From assembly GCA_029262955.1 (NCBI GenBank), contig JAJCYL010000023.1, forward strand, positions 1 through 15,132: 15,132 nt of DNA, written 5' to 3'. Positions 1-10,300 of the stretch are shown here, piece by piece (positions within the stretch are counted from its first letter, which is position 1; every line of letters starts with the position of its first letter). The position numbers and the translations under genes were made by a program. The notes below the pieces were generated by a model that worked only from the letters and a program-made list of their open reading frames with translations, did no database searches and was not told the DNA's origin. The DNA comes from Cytophagales bacterium (GTDB taxonomy: Bacteria; Bacteroidota; Bacteroidia; Cytophagales; Cyclobacteriaceae).

Positions 1-985
1 TGGTAGCTCCATCAATTACGACCATGGCATTGGGATCACCAAAAGCCCACCCGGGCTGGGTGGTCGCATCTATAATCATCCCCACATCGCTTGCATTGTC
101 GATGGTAGGTAAAGGAGTTAATAATGTTATAGTCCATGGACCACCTCCGGGAATATTGAAGTGAATGCGGACATTATTGGCAGAAGAGGCATTGGCGTCT
201 AATATGGCCTGTCTAAGAGAGCCTGCGAAATCATCCTGATTATTTATCACCGAAAAGATCGGACCAAATGCATTTGAAGTCTGCCAGCTAGGGTCAGTTG
301 GACCAGGAAAATTATTTAGTACGCCATCGAAATTACTGGCCGTTAAATCAGGAAGCACTGTCCCGGTGGTTTCATTGAATTGATAATAGGCTATTAGGTT
401 TGACTCATTCCCAACCAATGTTGTAAACATTTGATTTTGAATGGTTGTCGAATTCAGAGCAACATCCCAGACCCGCACTTCGTCTATTAGACCACCAAAA
501 TAATCAGAGCCTTCAGTATTAACACTGAGAGCAAAAATGGGCAATGTTCCTGCGGGATCTAATGGAAGGCCTAGTGGTTCTCCGAAGCCATTGACATAAA
601 GTTCTATTGATCCTGAGGTCTCCACAAACGCTACGTGGGTCCATTCGTTTGGATTAATTGAAATTGTTCCTGTTAAGGAACTGCTATTTAGTCCATCATC
701 CTGAAGAAGATCAAGGAATCCGTTATTGATAGATAATATCGCTTTCGCAGTTCCTCCATCTCTCCAACTGACTATTACCTGGGTACCAGTAGTAGTAGTC
801 GGAAAAATCCATGCTTCGAAGGTCATGGCCGGACCGCTACCAAAAATTGGACCACTCACAAATGAAACATTGTCGTCAACGTCATCGAAGAATAGTGCAT
901 TGTCTTGAGCCAATGATCTGTTTGACAACATTATCATTAATGCAATGCAAACAATAGATCTTAATTTTGTTGTTGTAGGTCTCAT
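1..985 (-). CDS. N-terminal part of a secreted LamG/beta-helix protein (partial, runs off the window)
   Basis: The frame opens at ATG 985-983 and stays open for 328 codons to the window edge, so the C-terminus is missing. The N-terminus (MRPTTTKLRSIVCIALMIML, then SNRSLAQ) is a Sec signal peptide with probable cleavage after residue 27 (SLA-Q). A LamG/concanavalin A-like jellyroll domain follows directly, at about residues 28-245. It has the family hallmarks NALFFDDVDDNV, FEAWIFP, EWTHVAFV, LYVNG, IDEVRVWD and NLIAYYQFNE. From about residue 254 a beta-helix unit begins with the signature FAGSLRQAILDANA, which also opens the three beta-helix units of the neighbouring giant protein. Order is LamG then beta-helix, the reverse of the neighbour. 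By homology it is a T9SS-exported surface or secreted protein, but its sorting domain lies outside the window. A (AGT)4 triplet run at 788-799 encodes four threonines. No catalytic motif is visible and the ligand is unknown. Confidence 0.9.
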   Translation of the reverse strand, partial: MRPTTTKLRSIVCIALMIMLSNRSLAQDNALFFDDVDDNVSFVSGPIFGSGPAMTFEAWIFPTTTTGTQVIVSWRDGGTAKAILSINNGFLDLLQDDGLNSSSLTGTISINPNEWTHVAFVETSGSIELYVNGFGEPLGLPLDPAGTLPIFALSVNTEGSDYFGGLIDEVRVWDVALNSTTIQNQMFTTLVGNESNLIAYYQFNETTGTVLPDLTASNFDGVLNNFPGPTDPSWQTSNAFGPIFSVINNQDDFAGSLRQAILDANASSANNVRIHFNIPGGGPWTITLLTPLPTIDNASDVGMIIDATTQPGWAFGDPNAMVVIDGAT

Positions 986-1128
986 TTGAGCTGAGAATGA
1001 AGAGGTTTGGACAGAGTTTTAAGTAATTAGTTGATAACTAATCCTTCATGGCTGGAAACTGAGCCAGCAGTCCATTCTAACCTTGAATGAATACTCTATT
1101 TGAAACAGACAGTCTGGGCCAGTCTTTA

Positions 1129-1157
1129 AAAATAGTTTATTTCAATTGAATATGAAA
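1129..1157 (-). promoter_or_regulatory. Conserved 29-bp upstream element of the downstream paralogue, promoter candidate
   Basis: This is the second copy of the element at 14744-14772 (26/29 identical). Its 3' edge is 143 bp before the ATG at 985. The best promoter-like reading on the minus strand is TTTC, 19 nt, TATTTTTA, with the same spacing as the other copy. The sequence between the element and the start codon is not obviously conserved between the two genes, which makes the element stand out. Confidence 0.45.
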
Positions 1158-1266
1158 ATTATCCCATTTGAATGCGCTGTGTGGTAAAAAGACAAATGCT
1201 TATTGACAGATACCCTAGTGATAGGATGCCGGGCCAAGCTCGGTAATCAGTGCCATCGTGTTAGAC

Positions 1267-1299
1267 AGTGATCCGATGACTCGTAGTCATCGGATCACT
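1267..1299 (-). terminator. Perfect 15-bp hairpin downstream of the giant gene (putative terminator, no U-tract)
   Basis: The plus strand reads AGTGATCCGATGACT, a CGT loop, then AGTCATCGGATCACT: a perfect 15-bp stem with a 3-nt loop, 32 nt after the stop codon of the giant gene. Position right after a very long gene suggests a transcription end or an mRNA 3'-end protecting structure. No run of T follows on the minus strand (next bases GTCTAACACG) or on the plus strand (CAACCCTTCT), so it is not a standard intrinsic terminator. It shares its inner six pairs with the hairpin at 14798-14830, while the outer pairs covary. Alternatives are a protein-binding dyad or a recombination site. Confidence 0.5.
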
Positions 1300-1331
1300 C
1301 AACCCTTCTGGGTGCGAGAGCCATAGTATGG

Positions 1332-4300
1332 CTAATCCAATATCACGCGGTAAGTTGCTACCGGTAGATTCGCTTCATTGATGTCTATCACGTTGAGCAG
1401 ATAAACGCCCCGTTCTACTTTCGATACATCAATACTTAGTTCCCTCAATGCTCCATCTTGTATCTTTTGGGTCTGCACCGTCTGGCCCGTTAAATCTATC
1501 AATCTCACTTCCAATGAGGCAGAGTTCAGCTTTTCATAGGCTATGGTGAGGTAGTCATTCGCCGGGTTCGGATAAACCTCCAAATTCTTGAAGTAATTCC
1601 TATAAAAACCAGTCTCCTCGATCAACTCTAACCTGATTGCATCCGGTAAGGCCAATGCCTCTATCTGGAAACTCTGATTTTGCTTGTTCTCTTCTATCAC
1701 AAACTCTATCAGATTCGTGGTGTCCATCGGCACTCCGGGTATCTGGATATTAATCAGATATTCCCCCGGTGGGATGTCTCCAAAACTGAAGTTACCTTCA
1801 TCATCGGTTTCTGTATAAGCAACTAAGACCAGTTCATCCTGTAGCACTCTCCTCCTGGTCACTAATTTGTTCAGTGATACGCCTGCTCTGCGTACTCTTC
1901 TTCTCGCCTGGCCTCTCAGGCCTGCTTCAGGATCAACCGGATCCGGGAAATCTGATTCCAGGAAGCCAAAGATCCGAGCATTACCCTCCGCCGGATTAAA
2001 GGGCTCTGGTTCCACTAGCATATCAATATTAATACCTTGTTCTAAATCCCTTAGCGGCAGTGTACTGGCCAATATCCAATCATTGATGCTTACATAATAC
2101 GTCTGTAGCACATCCTCAACGTACGTCGGTCCCGGTCGGGCCAATACTATAAAGTCACCAAGTACTACATCTTCCAAACTATAGGCCCCTGATGGACCGA
2201 GTGCTGAGGTACTCAATAGTTCAAATGGTTGGCCCGGGGCCAGTATCTCATAAATCAGTACGTCCCCATCATCCATCACCACACCAGCGGTCTGATTAAG
2301 GAACACCGTCCCAAAGATGTCGGTGATGGCAAACACATTCTGGTTCCTGTTCCGTATCGTCAGATCCGGTAAGCCCGGATTGGTCACCTCCACATAGTAG
2401 ATGCCCATGTTATCAAAGTTGAGCCCTTCTATGGTGTAGCTTGATGCGGTTGCGCCAACTACCTCAGTACCGGCAACCTCCTCTGGTGTCCTTCTTGGTT
2501 TCCTGAACCACTTATAGACATTGCCCTCTCCTGAGATTTCTATGGATACAGTGGTGGTCGAATTAACATCTAATAGCTCAGTGGTGGTTAACCCAAATCT
2601 CCTTTGAGGTACATAGGTGAAAGTCGTGATATTACCTTGGGCATTGGGTACAAGGTCACCAAAGCCCAGTCTGTTGCCGGTTACATTCAATGTGGTTAGC
2701 TGCGTTAAGCTTGTCACATCTGGTAAGGCTCTCAACTCATTATCTTGTAGCTCTATGGTGGCTAATTGACCAATGTCCTTCAGGTCTATCGGTATGTTCC
2801 CTTGCAGGTTATTCGCCGGTAAGCTTAAGGCAGTTACCCTATTGTTGACTACCGTTACTCCAAACCGGGTCGACAGGTCATCGCTGTCCCAGCCGGTGCC
2901 ATTTGTCCAATTCAATCCATCGGTGGCTATAAATATGTTGTTCAATGCGATCCTGTCTCTTTCTAAACTTGATATCTTTAATATGTAATTGGCTGTGTTG
3001 AGCGTTACGTTTGTTACTATCGTATTGGTCACTTCTGCTCTGTAGGTCCCTTCATCAGTAAACTGCGCACTGGCAAAGGTCAGCGTGGAGCCTGTTTGAC
3101 CAGCGATTACCACATCATTCTTAAACCATTTATACACATTGGCTGTGCCGCCAACCATCCTGTTAATACTCACCTCTGTGCTAACTTCTGATAGTACATC
3201 TTCTTGCGTGAAAAAGGTCTTTTGTGGGCTGATCACCTTATTGGTTATTGTACTATTAGACTCCAGGCTGGCAAAGTCCAATCGGTTATCGCTTACATCA
3301 AATGTCAACGTAGTGGAGGCATTGGGTAATCCACTTAAATCAGGTAGGCTCGTTACTTCATTGCCGGCTATGTTTAGTGATTGCAAGCCAGTCAAAGTGG
3401 TGAAGCTGCTAGTAATAATACCTGACAGGTTGTTGTTGGGTAAGGCTATGCCTGTTACTCGATTATTGGTTACGGTTACCCCAAACCAGGAGCTGGGGTC
3501 TCCGATTAGCCACCCAGTGTTGTCTGTCCAACTCGCTCCATTTAGGTCAGTGTATAAGTCCGTTAAAGCATCAATGTCTTGCTGGATAACGCCAGAGGCA
3601 ACTATCGGTGCTCCTGAAGCAACCCAGTTACTGGTAGCTCCAGTCAAAGCAAAACCAGGATCTAAGGTGCCATTGTTGTTATTGATGCTTCGATCGGGTA
3701 AAAGGTTAATGGCCGGTGAGGTATTGTCCCCACCTGGACTACCTTGATCAAAGCGGTAATAGGCCACAAGCCCAGACTCATTGCCAACCAAAGGTATGTG
3801 TTGGTACATCTGGATCTGTAGTTGACTGCGGGCGGTGTTCCAGATGCGGACTTCGTCAATACTCGCATCTAAAGATCTATTTCCTGGGGTACATATCGAC
3901 CCAGAGGAATTAACATCCGCACCAATTGCCAATTGTGCGGGTCCTGAGGCTATATCAAAAGGCCAACTCCCAACCGGAGCACCTAAAGCAACATTCGTAT
4001 CTGCAAGCCCATTGACATAAAAAGTGATCCGATTTATACCCTCGTTCGTATCAATCGTACCATCATAAGACATGGCAATATGTGACCATTCGTTAAGAGG
4101 TAAACTACTTGTGCTTTCAAATGCCCTGACTTGTGTCCCATCCAATGCACCATGGAAAGTGAAGTTGACTTTGCCGCCATTAATAGAAAAAATAAATTGC
4201 CGTTCAGCGAAACCACAATTAGCATCAGCCAATTTACTTAGTATAATCTGGCTATCGGTCTGAAAACTTTTAGGGAAAACCCATGCTTCAATGGCAAAGG

Positions 4301-7300
4301 TTTTATCGGCCCCTGCAAAAACATTATCTAAAACGTTACCAAAACTAACGACCTCATTGTCTCCATCAAAATCCAATGCATTGCCGGGAGGGGAAATGGT
4401 GCTTCCAAATTTTTCATTGGTTGGAACTGAATTAGTAGCCCCATTCGTAGCCAAAACACGATAATAATAGCCGGTTTCAGCAGCTAAGGCCAAATCACTA
4501 TATGTAGTCACATCCGCTCCTACTATACCTACCTGGACAAAATTGGCATTATTGCCAGTCGATCTTTCGATGATAAAAGATATCTCATTGGGTGAGTTGT
4601 CTGTCCAGCTCAGGTCAATCTCACCAAAAGATAATTCTGTAACCATTAATCCGGTCGGAGCCGGTGGCGCTTGAGCTTGTGACTGCACCCAGTTACCTGT
4701 GGTTCCAGTCAAGGCAAAACCACTGAGCGTTCCATTGTTATTATTTACACTTCTGTCGGGAAGCAAGTCTATGACAACTGGGTTACTATTATCCAAACCA
4801 GCATCTCCCTGATCAAATCGGTAGTAAGCAACCAAATTAGATTCAGTTCCCACTAATTGAGTGTATTGCTCGGCTTGAAGTTCCGCCTCACTCCTCGCAT
4901 CATTCCAAATACGGATTTCATCCATTTGACCAGTGAAGCGTTCAAGCGTTGTATTCACCTGACCCGATAATATCATGTCCTCTGTTGAAACGAAATTTTC
5001 AGTAATGGCAAAAGTACCATCGGCCAACCCATCCAAATAGAATGTCCCAGTACCAGACTCGATAACAACTGCGACATGATGCCATTCGTTGAGTGTAACT
5101 TCTGTATTAGAAAAATTAACTTCAGATGGGGCAGTTATTGCAAAACTCAACTTTGGCACATCTCCGCTACTTGCATTTTGACTCAATCTAAAGAGCCAGG
5201 AGCCATCATCCGCTGCACCATTATGTTTAGTGATAATCGCATTGTGGCCGAACATTCCAGAAACAGCTGTTGGATAGATCCATCCCTCAATGGTCAAATC
5301 TCCTGTACCAAATTGTAACAAGGGATTATCAGGAATTTGTACCTGACTATTCACCCCATCAAAGTCTAAGGCATTACCCGGGGGCTGCATTGTACTTCCG
5401 AATTTTTCATTGGATGGGTTGGAATCCCCGCCGGCATTTGTAGCAATTACCCGATAGAAATAGCGGTTTCCTGGTGTTACACTGACATCACTGTAAGACG
5501 TTACATCAATGCCTACCTGGTCAAGGAAGGAGAATCCAAGATTTTGCCCGGTGGATCTTTCTATGACAAAACCAGATTCGTTTGTGATAGATTCCGACCA
5601 ATTAAGATCCAATTGTGCATTGGAAACTTCAGTTATGAATAAATTGGTTGGATCACCATCCGGCGGGGCAGTTTGTGCCTGTGAAGCAACCCAATTCGAA
5701 GAAGTGCCATTTAATGCAAACATATTGAGTGCACCATTATTCGATCCTGTCAAATCTGGCAGCACATTGATAGGAGGACTGGTATTGTCTCCATCAGCTT
5801 GTCCTTCGTCAAAACGATAGTAGGAAACAAGGCCTGGTTCATTACCAATTAACGTGCTAAATAAATCATTTTGGATGTCCATTTGAGATCTGGCAAAATC
5901 CCAAATGCGCACTTCGTCAATTTGACCATCCCACATAGAACCTCCATTTCTTCTACCAATTGTCAGGCCTTCCCCATTCAACACGGTATTAAGTGTCTTC
6001 GCACTGGACGACTCCAAATTACCATTTAAATAGAGTTTTACATCGGTACCATCATAAGTCACAGCACCGTGATACCATGTATCAGGCAATAGAATGGTTG
6101 TTCCTGCTAAATCATTCGCCTGTCCCCAGAAATATAGTCTTCCCGGGGCATTCAGTGAAGTGATTAAACCAAACAATTGGCTGGCTCCTCCTGAACCATA
6201 TTGGATAAGGGCCGATTCAGTATCGTTAACCAAGTCCTGGTCTGTTTTAAACCATAATTCTACCGTTCTTGGGGCAGAGCCTATTGGTAGGTTCATAGGA
6301 TTTGATTGACGAACAAAATCATTAATGCCATCAAAATCCAAAGTATTGCCTGGTTGCACCATAAATCTTGATCCCGCACTCCATGGGGTAAATTGGGCTG
6401 TTCCCAAATCTGCCTGAATTCGATAGTAGTAAGGGATACCTGGTGTTAAGCCGACGGATATATTATCTGTTCCGCCGGTAGCTACCATATTCGAAAATTC
6501 AATGCTTCCAAAGTTGGGGTCCTCGTCTACTTCAAGGAAGACCATAGTGGCTCCATTGATTGGTTCCCAATTTGCAGTGAAACCAGCAGTGCTGACACTC
6601 TTAGCATTCAAGATAAATGGGCGTTGAGCGTCAGAAGCTATCCAGTTAGAAATATTGCCGCTTAGGTCAAAGTTCAATAAGTCACCATCAAATCCATTCA
6701 AACTTCCGCCCTGCGCAAAATCTATCAGAGGGGATGTATTGTTGCCTGATGGGATTCCCTGGTCGAAACGATAATAGGCCACTAAACCTGTCTCATCACC
6801 ATGTAATGTACTGAACATGTTAGTTTGAATTTCGGATTCGGTACGGAATGTGTTCCAAATTCTAACTTCATCCATTTGCCCATCAAATGGGAGTATACCC
6901 ATCGCCCACCCTAGTTCCAGTGGAGCTGTATTCATGGGCGACGCCGGACTGAGATCGGTTATAATCGTCCTACCAGCATCAATGCCATTGATATAAAATG
7001 TATAACTGGACCCGGCTCCTCCCATATCCGTGATCGAAACTGCAACATGCTGCCATTCTCCAGCGATTACACCCGCAGTTGACTGAATCTGGTCACCCTG
7101 CCCATCAGGGGAGGCTACAATGAAGCAGAGTATGCCATTCACATCTCCGCGTAACTCAAAGTGCCAATTGTCAAAGGTAGCGCCAATGCCGGCCGTATTT
7201 CCTTTGAAGGCAATCGTTTGCCGCGTAGTCAGCGTCTTAGGGTTGACCCATGCTTCAACTGTCCATCCTGCACCAGAAGTTGGATTTAAAGCAGTATTGT

Positions 7301-10300
7301 GATTAATTGAGACATTATCATCCACCCCATCAAAATCCAGGGCATTACCAGGGGTAACTTTGAATGAAACACTCTCACTATAAGGAGTAAATGCTCCACC
7401 ACCGATATCTGCTCGAATCCTGTAATAATAGGATGTTCCCTCTGTTAGACTAACTACTACCTGTCCGGCACCCCCGGTAGGCAAACTCTGATTACTGACT
7501 AATGGGCTGCCAAAATTGGAATCGTCATCAACATCCACCAAAATATCCACAGCCCCGCCAACTGGTATCCAATTGGCCGTGAAATTTGAAATACTGACGC
7601 TGGTAGCATTAAGGAGCAGCGGGGACTGTGCTTCGGATGCTATCCAATTTGACAAATTGGGATTATTGATTCCCAAATCAAACCCAGATAATGTACCATT
7701 AACCGCTCTGGCCTGATCAGGTAAAGTAGTAACCGTAGCGTTATTCCCACTTGGTAAACCTTCATTAAATGAGTAATAAGCTGATAAACCAGTTTCATTG
7801 CCAACCAGTGATTTATATGAATTTTCCAGTATCTCGGTTGGCGTACGCACTGTTTGCCAAATTCGTACTTCATCTATGGCTCCGGAAAATGCTCCATCAA
7901 CTGGCACACATATAGTACCTGCCGAATTCAAATTAGCCCCTATTCCCAAGTGGGCCGGACCGGAGGGAATATCAATCGGAAAGGCACCAAGATTTGCGGT
8001 TAATACATTGGTCTCCGGAATGCCATTGACATATAGTTTGACACGATCGAGGCCATCATTTGAATCCAATGAGCCATCATAAGTTGCTGCAACATGATAC
8101 CATTGATTTAGGTTTAGAGCTGTCATTCCTCCAATTGTCCGCTGCTTGGTCAAGGCAAGATCACCATAATAAGTGAACCGAATGGTTCCGTCCTCTTTAA
8201 GACTGAGGCCAAATTGCCTTTCATCAGCTGCACAATTAGAAGTGCCACTTTTAGATAGAATAACTTCTCCATTCGCCCCGATAGCGGTTGGATAAATCCA
8301 GGCTTCAATGGAGAAAGTATTATCGACACCAGAGAAGACATTGTTAAGTGAATTGCCCAGATCAATAAAATCATCAGCCCCATCAAAGTCCAGGGCATTA
8401 CCAGGAGCAATCATAAATGATGAACTCGCACTAACATTTGTAGGTCCTCCGGAAACGTCAAGGTCAGCTGACAATCTATAGTAATACTGAATTCCAACCG
8501 ATAATGGAGTACTAATGGTTGCGCTACCTATAGCCGGAGCAGATTGCATTGAAATCAATGGACTACCAAATGCCGGGTCATCGTCCACATCAATAAATAC
8601 CTCTGTAGCCTGACTTATAGGCTCCCAATTTGCAGTAAATCCTGAAGTAGAGACGTTGGTAGCATTAAGAATAAATGGCGATCTGGCACCGGAGACTACC
8701 CAGTTGGATACAGGTCCATCCAGCATGAAATTGTTTAATAATCCATCAAGGCCATTTACCGTCAAGTCTGGTAAAGTGGTAATACCAGTATTGTCAGCTT
8801 CAGGAAATCCCACATTGAAGTCATAATAGGCAATAAGTCCGGTTTCATCTCCAACAAGGGTCCTGAACATATCATCATTGATCAAACTCTCCGATCTGGC
8901 AGCGTTCCAAATTCGGACTTCATCCATGCTGCCTTGAAGTTCTCTATCAGATGGATTGGCGCCAGCTACGCCGTCTCCATTACTGCCCAAAAACAAATTG
9001 CTTGCATTAGTATAATCGGGTACCCCGAGGGCTCCAATCTGACTTACTTCCAGTTGCCCATTTATGTACAAATAAATATTAGAATTGGCGCCAGCATTCT
9101 CAACTACTCCAGCAAGGTGATACCATTTTCCAGCGCCAAGAGATTGTGTTGATGTGACAACTCTGTTAGTGAATGTATTATCACGATAAAGGAAACTAAC
9201 AGTACCGTCATTGAACAAGACCATTTGATAACCTCCTCCGGGACCACCGAACGCATGCGTAGTTGCAATTACGGCCTGAGCAGAGACATTAGTATATTCT
9301 GGATTAATCCATGCTTCAACAGTGAGATTTTGATGACCATAAAAGGCTGGATCATTACCTGCGTCTACAAAGTCATCAACTCCATCAAAATCAAGTGCGT
9401 TCTCTTCGACAGGAGGTGCTAAATCAAAGGCATTTGATGGTATCCATTGTGGCTCAGTCACTCCTCCACCTACTCCCATCCAGGTGCCATTGTTGTTATT
9501 CAAGCTTCGATCAGGAAGGTTAAAATTAGTTACACCTGACTGGTCAAAGCGGTAATAGGCCAAAAGCCCGGACTCATTCCCAACCAGGGTATTAAAACGA
9601 TTACCTGCTATCTCACCGGCACTCCTGGCGACACTCCAAACTCTGACTTCATCCATGTCACCATCAAATTGTACTTCGTTAACATCTGTACTATTGCCTA
9701 GCAACATGCTGTTGCTAACTACATTGAGCGTTCCTGATAGGTTTGCACTTGCATCCACCTGAACACCATTGACATAAAGGATAACCGGATTGTCAGCCGT
9801 CCAGGTCATCGCCACATGGGTCCATTCACTTGTATTAATGTTGAAGCCATTCCCTGAATTAAATCGAGCTACTTCAAGACTTCCTCCCGTATCTACCAGA
9901 CCGAACAACTCCGGCCCGGCATCACTACCCTCAAGCACTAATGCAAAAGTTGTGGTTCCAGGTCCCCCAGTAGCTCCCTTGCCAATTAGGGTTACCGTCT
10001 CATCGGAAGGTCCCGAGGGAATAAAGGCAGGATTAATCCAGCCTTCCACGGTAATTTGAGAGGCTCCTAAAAAATCCGGATTACCCAGATCTACGAAATC
10101 ATCTACGCCATCAAAGCGGAGTGCATTACCCGGAGGAGCTATGGTACTACCAAATTTCTCATTGGACGGTTCTGAATCACCCACTCCATTACGTGCTCGA
10201 ACCCTATAGAAATAACCATTGCCTGCAGTTACACTATTGTCAATATGAAATTCAGTCTCCCCTTCTTCCATGCCAACTTGCACAAAATTTGCATTATCGC

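Larger units (their letters stand above)
986..1331 (-). other. 346-bp intergenic region between the giant gene and the downstream paralogue
   Basis: In transcription order it holds a small perfect palindrome overlapping the stop codon (gccat, 3 nt, atggc, 1320-1332), a short accc/gggt hairpin (1302-1313), the 15-bp hairpin (1267-1299), a GC-rich imperfect hairpin (about 1228-1246), the 29-bp element (1129-1157) and an AT-rich dyad (arms 1090-1101 and 1130-1141, 10 of 12 paired). The last 100 bp before the ATG at 985 show no clear Shine-Dalgarno, as is usual in Bacteroidota. No tRNA, riboswitch or small protein gene is supported. Confidence 0.7.

Noticed and set aside
788..799. (AGT)4 triplet run as a phase-variation tract
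   Set aside because: Slippage of a triplet repeat adds or removes threonines without shifting the frame, and four units are too few to be notably unstable.
1228..1246. GC-rich imperfect hairpin (tgccgggc, caa, gctcggta) as a terminator
   Set aside because: Two of eight pairs are G-T on the plus strand and become C-A mismatches on the minus strand, which is the transcribed sense here. No T-run follows.
3139..3747. A 202-codon open frame on the plus strand antisense to the LRR/Ig region
   Set aside because: It lies wholly inside the giant minus-strand gene, has no recognisable domain, and arises from the codon composition of the real frame. Similar antisense frames occur at 11827-12255 and 12778-13206.
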